This document shows, piece by piece, positions 1 through 4,839 of a stretch of DNA of 6,054 nucleotides. How positions within the stretch are numbered: the first letter of the stretch is position 1; every line of letters begins with the position of its first letter. The position numbers and the translations under genes were made by a program. The stretch is from an uncultured Chloroflexota bacterium (lineage in GTDB: Bacteria > Chloroflexota > Anaerolineae > Caldilineales > Caldilineaceae). The notes under the pieces are model-generated. The model saw nothing but the letters and a program-made list of their open reading frames with translations. It did not search any database and was not told the origin of the DNA. The stretch covers positions 1 to 6,054 of the forward strand of contig CAIRNL010000247.1 in NCBI GenBank assembly GCA_903879975.1, written 5' to 3'.

Positions 1-49
1 GTTAGGTTTTGATTCTATCACAAAAGCCGACAGCGCGTACCGCCTACAC

Positions 50-59
50 CAACCGCCCC
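50..59. repeat. Left 10-bp direct repeat (putative target-site duplication)
   Basis: The sequence CAACCGCCCC at 50-59 is repeated exactly at 226-235. The two copies abut the outer ends of the inverted repeats at 60-77 and 208-225 with no gap, which is what a transposase-made target duplication looks like. Confidence 0.7.
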
Positions 60-225
60 CAGGGCTTCTCAAAAGTCCGTCTGTTGCGCTTTGACTGCGC
101 GAATAGGAGCAAGCCGCGACGATTGCAGCACTGGACGTACACGAGCACGGCGCAGACCCACGCCGCTCGTCAGGCTGTCACAATTGACACATTGCGCCCC
201 GGTTCTCGACTTTTGAGAGGCCCTG
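60..225. mobile_element. MITE-like non-autonomous insertion element, 166 bp
   Basis: The element is bounded by terminal inverted repeats: CAGGGCTTCTCAAAAGTC at 60-77 and its complement at 208-225, matching at 17 of 18 positions (one T/C difference at the seventh base). Exact 10-bp direct repeats sit immediately outside at 50-59 and 226-235. The interior has no open frame resembling a transposase, so the element would need one supplied from elsewhere. Inside it, 141-170 folds as a hairpin (ACGAGC/GCTCGT outer stem, GGCG/CGCC inner stem, 2-base bulge, 8-base loop). Duplications of about 9-12 bp are known for IS4-type families, so a relative of such an IS could be the parent; this family link is a guess. 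It lies beyond the recA terminator, so it should not disturb recA. A chance arrangement is unlikely because three features coincide to the base, but copy number elsewhere in the genome is unknown. Confidence 0.72.
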
Positions 226-235
226 CAACCGCCCC
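226..235. repeat. Right 10-bp direct repeat (putative target-site duplication)
   Basis: This is the second exact copy of CAACCGCCCC, starting at the base after the right inverted repeat. Together with the copy at 50-59 it brackets the 166-bp element. Confidence 0.7.
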
Positions 236-351
236 TGCACGGGACTCGCCTCTCGCCGCTCCCCAGCCCTGCGCGCCACATCGGACCGGGCGACGACGAG
301 GGCGTTGTAGGGAATCGCCTCTTGCGCCCGGCCTTTGCGCTCGCGCAGAGC

Positions 352-384
352 AAAAAAATTGCGCCACGCCGGCCGGCGTGGCGC
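352..384 (-). terminator. Intrinsic terminator of recA
   Basis: Bases 361-384 are a perfect 24-bp palindrome (half-site GCGCCACGCCGG). On the minus strand it is followed by AA and then seven T residues (352-358 read in complement). A GC-rich stem plus U-tract about 60 bases beyond the recA stop codon is a canonical rho-independent terminator for the minus-strand transcript. A second, overlapping perfect palindrome (GCGCCACGTGGCGC, 381-394) shares bases with the first arm and could form a competing fold. Confidence 0.88.
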
Positions 385-443
385 CACGTGGCGCTAAATC
401 AGCGCGGCTCGACCGACGTAGACGCTGGCCGAGCCGTGCTGCG

Positions 444-1517
444 TCAGGCAGCTTCGGACAGAGGCGCGTCCTCCTCGAAGCGGCCGCTGTTGGCGACAGC
501 GGCAACCCTGGGGCTGGGTTCCAGGACGACGGGCAGGCCGTGGCGATTGCGCACCAGCGTGTCGATCTCCGCAGCGATATCGGCATTCTCGGCCAGGAAC
601 GTCTTGGCATTCTCGCGTCCCTGGCCCAGCCGCGTGTCGCCGTAACTGTAGAAGGCGCCCCGCTTGGCCACGATCTCCTCGGCAACGGACAGGTCCAGCA
701 GATCACCCACCGTGCTGATCCCCTCGTTATACATAATATCAAATTCAGCAATGCGGAAGGGGGCAGCCACCTTGTTCTTCTTCACAGTCACACGCGTGCG
801 ATTGCCGATGACCTGGTCGCCCTGTTTGATACTCTCGATACGGCGCACATCGAGCCGTACGCTGGCGTAAAACTTGAGCGCCATCCCGCCCGAAGTCGTC
901 TCCGGGTTGCCAAACATGACGCCGATCTTCTGGCGCAACTGGTTGGTGAAGACCATGCACGTGTTGCTGGCCTTGACGACGCCGGTGAGTTTGCGCAGCG
1001 CCTGGCTCATGAGCCGTGCCTGCAAACCGACATGGTTATCGCCCATCTCCCCTTCGATCTCTGCGCGCGGCACCAGCGCCGCCACGCTGTCGACGATGAC
1101 CACATCCATCGCATTGGAGCGCACGAGTGCCTCGGCGATCTCAAGCGCCTGTTCGCCTGTGTCCGGCTGGCTGACGTAGAGATTGTTGACATCGACGCCG
1201 ATCTTGGCAGCGTAGACAGGGTCGAGGGCATGTTCGACATCGACGAAGCCGCAAATACCGCCACTGCGCTGCGCCTCGGCGATGACGTGCAGGCAGAGCG
1301 TCGTCTTGCCGGAACTCTCCGGACCATAGACCTCGACGATGCGCCCGCGCGGGAAGCCGCCAACGCCCAGCGCGATATCGAGACTGAGGCTGCCGCTGGG
1401 GATTGCCTCGACATTGAGCTTCGTGGCATCCCCTAGCTTCATGACAATGCCGTCACCATACTTTTTATTCAAATTGGCCAGCGTCGTATCAAGGGCTTTC
1501 CCTTTGCCGCTATCCAT
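444..1517 (-). CDS. recA: RecA recombinase
   Basis: RecA forms ATP-dependent filaments on single-stranded DNA, drives strand exchange in recombinational repair, and triggers LexA self-cleavage in the SOS response. From the ATG at 1517 the protein is 357 residues, close to the 353 of E. coli RecA. Visible motifs are Walker [10 protein letters not shown] (65-73), the catalytic glutamate region [10 protein letters not shown] (E95), Walker B VVIVDS (129-134), the L1-region block [20 protein letters not shown], and the L2-region block [20 protein letters not shown] followed by [12 protein letters not shown]. The acidic C-terminus ([10 protein letters not shown]) is also typical. I prefer the start at 1517 because AAGGAG lies 6 bases upstream and family homology begins at [12 protein letters not shown]. 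An in-frame ATG at 1583 would add 22 poorly conserved residues and has no clear ribosome binding site. The gene has its own SOS-type promoter and terminator, and no recX is seen beside it. Confidence 0.97.
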   Translation of the reverse strand: MDSGKGKALDTTLANLNKKYGDGIVMKLGDATKLNVEAIPSGSLSLDIALGVGGFPRGRIVEVYGPESSGKTTLCLHVIAEAQRSGGICGFVDVEHALDPVYAAKIGVDVNNLYVSQPDTGEQALEIAEALVRSNAMDVVIVDSVAALVPRAEIEGEMGDNHVGLQARLMSQALRKLTGVVKASNTCMVFTNQLRQKIGVMFGNPETTSGGMALKFYASVRLDVRRIESIKQGDQVIGNRTRVTVKKNKVAAPFRIAEFDIMYNEGISTVGDLLDLSVAEEIVAKRGAFYSYGDTRLGQGRENAKTFLAENADIAAEIDTLVRNRHGLPVVLEPSPRVAAVANSGRFEEDAPLSEAA

Positions 1518-1523
1518 GCTGCT

Positions 1524-1529
1524 CTCCTT
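1524..1529 (-). promoter_or_regulatory. recA ribosome binding site
   Basis: AAGGAG on the minus strand lies 6 bases before the ATG at 1517. The alternative ATG at 1583 has no comparable Shine-Dalgarno sequence, so this site decides the start. A weaker option is a GTG at 1565, preceded by AAAGGA. Confidence 0.8.
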
Positions 1530-1640
1530 CAGGTCTTGCTTATCCTGCTTACGTGACGGTGCCACGGCGGTTCCTTTCGTCATTGTGGATGGTTGCGACG
1601 ATCAGGTGACCGCCGATACATCAGTTATTTGCTTGTCGAA

Positions 1641-1669
1641 AGTTTAGCACAAATGTTCGTTGTCGTCAA
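1641..1669 (-). promoter_or_regulatory. recA promoter (sigma70 type)
   Basis: On the minus strand, TTGACG (-35, 1664-1669) and TAAACT (-10, 1641-1646) are separated by exactly 17 bases. The -35 matches the consensus at five of six positions and the -10 at four of six. Transcription would begin near 1634, giving a leader of about 117 bases to the preferred recA start. The spacer carries the SOS-like box. Confidence 0.75.
1646..1659 (-). promoter_or_regulatory. Candidate SOS (LexA) operator of recA
   Basis: The minus-strand sequence CGAACATTTGTGCT fits the Gram-positive-type LexA box CGAAC-N4-GTTCG with a few mismatches in the right half-site (GTGC instead of GTTC). It lies in the spacer between the -35 and -10 of recA, where a bound repressor would block RNA polymerase. 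The identification rests on motif similarity and position; no lexA gene is in the window. Confidence 0.6.
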
Positions 1670-1738
1670 CAAGACTTTTGTTGGAAAAAATCAGAGAAGA
1701 CCGGAATGGGCCAAGCGCACACAGAGCGAATTAGATTC

Positions 1739-1766
1739 TTGACACCCTGCACGCCATCTGTATAAT
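1739..1766 (+). promoter_or_regulatory. Consensus sigma70 promoter, divergent from recA
   Basis: TTGACA (1739-1744) and TATAAT (1761-1766) both match the consensus perfectly, with a 16-base spacer. The start point would be near 1773. The first plausible downstream gene begins at 1915 (or a TTG at 1870), leaving a leader of roughly 100-140 bases. This is the strongest-looking promoter in the window although the gene it serves is an unknown small protein. Confidence 0.8.
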
Positions 1767-1813
1767 CGAGGCACTGACTGGGTAGTTTTGCCACGATTCA
1801 GCAACTGCGCGCT

Positions 1814-1840
1814 CGCCGGAACTCATCCTCTTTACCGGCG
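1814..1840 (+). other. Hairpin in the leader of the 1915 gene
   Basis: CGCCGG (1814-1819) pairs with CCGGCG (1835-1840) around a 15-base loop in the transcript made from the promoter at 1739-1766. No T-tract follows, so it is not an intrinsic terminator. Whether it regulates anything is unknown; short GC stems are common in such DNA. Confidence 0.3.
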
Positions 1841-1914
1841 CCCATCGGCTTACGAACTGGACCAAAACTTTGTACCGACGTAAACTGAACCGAGCTTGGG
1901 ACACGTTACGCACA

Positions 1915-2205
1915 ATGCCGATGCCGGCCATTGCATCAGACCGGCTGGTCGATCTGCACAACGATCTCACCCATTACGACACCCTGATCTCGGCGGAACT
2001 GCGTGAGTTCTTGCGCGGCAACCCGGTCAACCGCAGCCGGCTCATCGTCGACAGCGAGTTGGAGGAAGCGTTGCGCTCCTTCAAAGCGGAGATGCCCGGC
2101 GAGGTGGAGTGTCGCCGTGATCTGCTCCGCTACAAGCGCCGCATCGACGACGTCGTGCGCGAGTTGCTGCGCATGCTCGACGATCGGAAGCCACCGCGGC
2201 GTTGA
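1915..2205 (+). CDS. Hypothetical small helical protein, 96 aa
   Basis: I do not recognise this family. From the ATG at 1915 the product has 96 residues, is rich in charged residues (many Arg, Asp, Glu) and Leu, and has no signal peptide or membrane segment, so a soluble cytoplasmic helical protein is expected. Two helical stretches are apparent: about residues 10-35 (RLVDLHNDLTHYDTLISAEL) and 65-90 (ECRRDLLRYKRRIDDVVREL), the latter with heptad-like hydrophobic spacing and possibly a short coiled coil. The start is uncertain: ATG codons occur at 1915 and 1921 and a TTG at 1870, none with a clear ribosome binding site. It is the only sizeable frame downstream of the consensus promoter at 1739-1766, which supports it being real. 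It converges with lysA with only 38 bases between the two stop codons, and no clear terminator is seen there. Confidence 0.65.
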   Translation: MPMPAIASDRLVDLHNDLTHYDTLISAELREFLRGNPVNRSRLIVDSELEEALRSFKAEMPGEVECRRDLLRYKRRIDDVVRELLRMLDDRKPPRR

Positions 2206-2243
2206 CGGCCTTCGTCCCAACTTCAGCGCCGTTTGAACTGTTA

Positions 2244-3599
2244 TCAAGGTAAGTCGGCATCGCGTGCCAGGAGGTCGGCAATTGTTTCACGGCGCTGGAT
2301 GACGTGCGCGGCGCCGTCGGCAAGCCAGAGCACAGCCGGCTTGCGCGCGCCGTTGTAGTTGCTCTGCATGGCAAGGTGGTAGGCGCCGCTGACCGGCACC
2401 GCCAGCACTTCGCCCGCTTCGAGCAGCGGCAGCGGCAGGGCTTCGATGAGCACATCGCCGCTCTCACAGAAGGGGCCGGCGATCCAGGTTGTGCCGGCGA
2501 CGGGGCGCTGCGGCGCACGCACAGGCAAGGCGCTGTAGCGTGCGCCGTAGAGGGCAGGCCGCGGGTTGTCGGCCAGGCCGCCGTCGATAGGCAGCCAGCG
2601 TCGTGTGGCGCTGTGTTTCTCCACCCCAGTGCGATAGAGTGCGACCCCCGCGCGCGCAACCAGGCTGCGCCCCGGCTCCAAGTGCAAGGTAGGCAAATCC
2701 AGACCGCGTGCGGCACAGCCCTCGATCAGGCGCTGCGCAACAAAGCTTACATAGGCATCGACATCACGATGGGGCAGGTCATCCTCATGGTAAGGTACTC
2801 CCCACCCGCCGCCCGGCGAGAGCGATGCCGGTTGCCAGCCTGTGGTAGAGGCCAGTTCGGCCACCAGGTGGAGCACGGTGTCCAGCGCCGGGCCGATGGG
2901 CGCCGGGTCGTGGAAGTGCGATCCCTGATGAAAGTGCAGCCCCGTCAGCGGCAGGCTGTGCGCCCTGCACAGCTGAACAGCCTGCAGCACCTCCTGCGGC
3001 GACATACCGAACTTGCTGTCTTCCTGGCCGGTCTGGCGATAGGCGTGCGTATCGACGGCCACACCCGGCCGCACGCGCAGCCACAGGTGTGGCATCGCAG
3101 CCAGGGCCTGCGTGCGGCCAGCGCAGCGGTGCAGTTCGGCCAGATTGTCGACGACAAGGGTCCCGGCGTGGCGCAGCGCTGCGTCGAGGTCTTCGTCGCT
3201 CTTATTGACGCCATGCACCAAGATGCGTTGCTGCGGCACACCGGCTGCCACCGCCACCGCAATTTCGCCGGCGCCGGTGCAATCGAACCAGAACCCCTGG
3301 CGCTGCGTCCACTGGGCGATGGCCTTGCAGCAGAAAGCCTTGCCCGCATAGGTCACAGTGGAACGGCCAGGGTAGTGCGCAGCGAGCGAACGTTGGTACG
3401 CGGCGGCTGCGGCGTCGAGTGTGGCGGCATCGAAACAGTAGAGGGGTGTGCCATGGGCGTGCGCCAGCGCTTCCAGGTCACAGCCGGCGACCGTGAGAAC
3501 AGGCGTACCCTGTCGAGGCGAAGGCTGCACCGCTGCAGTGATGGGGAAGAGGCTCAGTCGCCGCTGCCAGAGTTCTTGCGTGGCCATGTCGGTGTTCAT
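2244..3599 (-). CDS. lysA: Diaminopimelate decarboxylase
   Basis: This PLP-dependent fold-type III enzyme decarboxylates meso-2,6-diaminopimelate to L-lysine, the last step of lysine biosynthesis, in the cytoplasm. From the ATG at 3599 it has 451 residues, slightly longer than E. coli LysA (420). Visible motifs are the PLP lysine in TYAGKAF (K87), the barrel block LHFHQGSH (221-228), the phosphate-binding glycines SPGGGWG (261-267), EPGR (308-311), the active-site cysteine segment CESGD (378-382) donated across the dimer, and GAYHLAMQSNYNG (405-417). The CESGD and SNYN combination points to diaminopimelate rather than ornithine or arginine decarboxylase. The start is uncertain: ATG codons at 3599 and 3587 both lack a strong ribosome binding site. 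The frame is open up to an ATG at 3755, but the 52 extra residues look like translated leader, Pro/Arg/Thr-rich without family character. The gene converges with the small hypothetical gene. Confidence 0.95.
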   Translation of the reverse strand: MNTDMATQELWQRRLSLFPITAAVQPSPRQGTPVLTVAGCDLEALAHAHGTPLYCFDAATLDAAAAAYQRSLAAHYPGRSTVTYAGKAFCCKAIAQWTQRQGFWFDCTGAGEIAVAVAAGVPQQRILVHGVNKSDEDLDAALRHAGTLVVDNLAELHRCAGRTQALAAMPHLWLRVRPGVAVDTHAYRQTGQEDSKFGMSPQEVLQAVQLCRAHSLPLTGLHFHQGSHFHDPAPIGPALDTVLHLVAELASTTGWQPASLSPGGGWGVPYHEDDLPHRDVDAYVSFVAQRLIEGCAARGLDLPTLHLEPGRSLVARAGVALYRTGVEKHSATRRWLPIDGGLADNPRPALYGARYSALPVRAPQRPVAGTTWIAGPFCESGDVLIEALPLPLLEAGEVLAVPVSGAYHLAMQSNYNGARKPAVLWLADGAAHVIQRRETIADLLARDADLP

Positions 3600-3682
3600 C
3601 GCAGTCCCAATACTTGGCGGAGAAACGGGAGGGCACTGTCCCCACCCAACATGCAGCCTGCCAGTGTGGGTGATCCGGCTGA

Positions 3683-3704
3683 CCCGTGCGGCAACTGCCA
3701 CGGG
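3683..3704 (-). repeat. Hairpin in the lysA leader
   Basis: CCCGT pairs with ACGGG and an inner GGCA with TGCC around a 2-base loop, with a 2-base bulge. It lies about 85 bases upstream of the lysA start. No U-tract follows on either strand, so it is not a standard terminator; a role in the lysA leader is possible but unproven. Confidence 0.4.
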
Positions 3705-3739
3705 CGGAGTGTCACAAACATCGGTGCAGGATCGGCTGT

Positions 3740-3760
3740 GACCAGTGCTGCGCACTGGTC
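3740..3760. repeat. Perfect 9-bp inverted repeat upstream of lysA
   Basis: GACCAGTGC and GCACTGGTC are separated by 3 bases. The dyad would fold as a tight hairpin in RNA from either strand, or could be a protein-binding operator. No T-tract follows on either side. It sits between the stop of the 37-codon gene (3844) and lysA (3599), on the path of any read-through transcript. Confidence 0.5.
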
Positions 3761-3843
3761 ATCAAGTCGAGCAGAGCGGTGTAGAGACCGAAAAACCGAA
3801 AGGTTGTATCGTCAGGTGCGCAGTACGTGAGAATCCGGCGCCC

Positions 3844-3957
3844 TTACACCGGCGGCACAAACAGCACGTAGACCATACTGAAGATCATGCTGAAGACGAT
3901 CAGCAGGCTGATAGCATAAAAAATTTTCTCGTTGCGCGACCGTCGCTTGCTGGCCAT
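3844..3957 (-). CDS. Small single-span membrane protein, 37 aa
   Basis: The frame begins MASKRRSRNEKIFYAIS and ends VLFVPPV. A strongly basic N-terminus (K4, R5, R6, R8, K11) is followed by one hydrophobic segment at about residues 12-35, rich in Ile, Leu, Val, Phe and Met. By the positive-inside rule the N-terminus should be cytoplasmic and only a few residues reach the outside. It could be a membrane anchor or accessory subunit, but I do not recognise the family. GGAAG lies 7 bases before the ATG and AGGAG a little further, giving acceptable ribosome binding. An extended -10 promoter about 110 bases upstream points at it. Its composition, basic head then clean membrane span then stop, argues against a chance frame. 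It lies upstream of lysA on the same strand with 244 bases between. Confidence 0.65.
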   Translation of the reverse strand: MASKRRSRNEKIFYAISLLIVFSMIFSMVYVLFVPPV

Positions 3958-4064
3958 TGGTATACTTCCACTCCTGAACAGAACGCAGCATGGCGCTACG
4001 TCCATCTTCCATTTCACCTACAAGGGCGTGCCAATCGGGCGCATCCGTCCCAATAGCGTATTTT

Positions 4065-4073
4065 ATTATAGCA
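4065..4073 (-). promoter_or_regulatory. Extended -10 promoter for the 37-aa gene
   Basis: The minus strand reads TGCTATAAT, a perfect TGnTATAAT extended -10 element. No good -35 is visible at the usual spacing, which extended -10 promoters tolerate. The start point would fall near 4057, about 100 bases before the ATG at 3957. Confidence 0.55.
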
Positions 4074-4239
4074 TAAGAGGGTGCAAAGGACGCTATTCCT
4101 GCGCGATGGCGCGATGATACAACACTGTCTGACACTCGCACTGCGAGACCAGTAGGCGAAGTGGGCACTCTGCGCTATGCTTGGAGATATGGAATCTATG
4201 CGGCCCCTCGCTCGAAGTGACCGGCCGCCACGACTGGAG

Positions 4240-4244
4240 AGGAG
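4240..4244 (+). promoter_or_regulatory. Strong ribosome binding site of the dehydrogenase remnant
   Basis: AGGAG, inside the purine run GGAGAGGAGAA, lies 6 bases before the ATG at 4251. It is the best Shine-Dalgarno sequence in the right half of the window, yet it serves a frame of only 48 codons. Confidence 0.7.
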
Positions 4245-4250
4245 AACATC

Positions 4251-4397
4251 ATGCAGCGCGATGCCTTGTTTGACCTGACCGGCCAGGTCGTCTTCATCAG
4301 CGGCGGCAGCGTACCGGCGAGCGCGATCGCCCGCGGCCTGGCCGGGCGCGGGTCGCGGCTCGCCCTGCTCGGCCGGACGGCACAGAAAGGCATCTAA
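4251..4397 (+). pseudogene. Truncated short-chain dehydrogenase (N-terminal remnant)
   Basis: The 48-residue frame starts MQRDALFDLTGQVVFISGGS and continues with ASAIARGLAGRGSRLALLGRT. That is the first beta strand, glycine-rich turn, helix and second strand of an SDR-family Rossmann fold, resembling sugar-acid or fructuronate-type reductases. The frame stops right after the second strand, while real SDRs run to about 250-280 residues and carry an Asn-Ser-Tyr-Lys active site that is absent here. The nucleotide-binding turn is also damaged: after GGS one expects a Gly-containing loop, but VPAS follows and appears about one residue short. No continuation is found in the other two frames, so the rest was probably deleted. 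The start codon and ribosome binding site are intact. It may still be translated, and it lies 27 bases before the next gene. A purposeful small protein is possible but less likely. Confidence 0.65.
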
Positions 4398-4424
4398 ACG
4401 CTGCCGTCTCCTCCACTCCGGTCT

Positions 4425-4835
4425 ATGTCGCACACCCGCGTACTCGTGCTGGCAACTCTCAGCCTGCTGACAGGCGGGGCGCTGCTCTTCTACCTGATCG
4501 GCAACGTCCCTCCTACAACGGACGATCAGTCGCTGAACCCTGCCGCGCTGCTGCTGGGCTTGGCCGGCGTCTTCCTGGTCGCTGCCGGCGCCGGCATCGT
4601 AGCCGCCCTGTTGCTCCACCGACGCTGGCCGGTGTTGGCCGGGAGACAGACAGTTCGGCGCGGCCGCAGCAAAGTACCGCCCACCGCAGCGGCCATCCGC
4701 CAGGGCATTCTCTGCGCTCTTGTTGTCGTGACGCTGGTGACTCTCTCCATTGCACGCAGCCTCGACATTGCCTTCCTCATCGTCACTTTCCTGGTCGCCG
4801 GCCTGATCGAGGCCTACGCGCAGACAAGGAAGTAA
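4425..4835 (+). CDS. Hypothetical four-span membrane protein, 136 aa
   Basis: I do not recognise the family. Four hydrophobic segments are visible at about residues 5-27, 39-64, 91-110 and 113-131. A basic loop (HRRWPVLAGRQTVRRGRSK, about 65-83) between spans 2 and 3 and a basic C-terminus (QTRK) both suggest cytoplasmic placement, with N- and C-termini inside. The short loop after span 1 carries acidic residues and would face outward. No ribosome binding site precedes the ATG at 4425, and the dehydrogenase remnant with its strong site ends 27 bases upstream, so translational coupling is plausible. The stop codon lies 4 bases before the mazG start, so the two are surely cotranscribed, but nothing in the sequence says why a membrane protein would accompany a nucleotide pyrophosphohydrolase. 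Confidence 0.75.
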   Translation: MSHTRVLVLATLSLLTGGALLFYLIGNVPPTTDDQSLNPAALLLGLAGVFLVAAGAGIVAALLLHRRWPVLAGRQTVRRGRSKVPPTAAAIRQGILCALVVVTLVTLSIARSLDIAFLIVTFLVAGLIEAYAQTRK

Positions 4836-4839
4836 TTTT

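Larger units (their letters stand above)
1..443. other. Gene-free stretch downstream of recA
   Basis: No reading frame in this stretch looks like a real gene on either strand. The open frames are low-complexity Arg/Ala/Pro-rich translations typical of GC-rich noncoding DNA. What it does hold is the MITE-like element with its flanking direct repeats (50-235) and the recA terminator (352-384). I recognise nothing in 1-49 or 236-351, apart from a short imperfect dyad (CTTTGCGC / GCGCAGAG) at about 333-350. Confidence 0.6.

Noticed and set aside
69..387. Minus-strand frames of 69-193 codons downstream of recA (possible recX or second gene)
   Set aside because: They do not resemble RecX, they run through the recA terminator and the inverted-repeat element, and their composition is low-complexity Arg/Ala.
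9..1436. 475-codon plus-strand open frame covering recA and the region beyond it
   Set aside because: It is antisense to recA for most of its length. Its translation has no family character and its openness follows from the third-position GC bias of recA.
2206..2243. Bidirectional terminator between the convergent small gene and lysA
   Set aside because: Only a 4-bp GC pairing (CGGC/GCCG) is found and there is no T-tract.
3791..3805. Terminator of the 37-codon gene (AACC-TTTC-GGTT followed by T residues on the minus strand)
   Set aside because: A 4-bp stem with only a short T-run is too weak to call.
2304..3830. 508-codon plus-strand open frame opposite lysA
   Set aside because: It mirrors lysA codon bias on the other strand, is rich in Arg/Ala/Gly/His without motifs, and conflicts with a certain gene.
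3600..3830. Lysine riboswitch upstream of lysA
   Set aside because: The conserved core segments of the L box could not be recognised on the minus strand. A covariance search would settle it.
3745..4117. Plus-strand frames of 61-103 codons around 3745-4117
   Set aside because: They have no ribosome binding sites or protein character, and they cross the promoter and membrane-protein gene on the other strand.
3812..4168. 118-codon minus-strand frame overlapping the 37-codon membrane-protein gene
   Set aside because: It has no recognisable motif and mixed composition. The shorter frame has a better ribosome binding site and a clear membrane-protein pattern.
4176..4181. Plus-strand promoter (TATGCT) for the dehydrogenase remnant/membrane protein/mazG operon
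   Set aside because: The -10 match is four of six and no -35 is found at 16-18 bases. The operon promoter remains unidentified.
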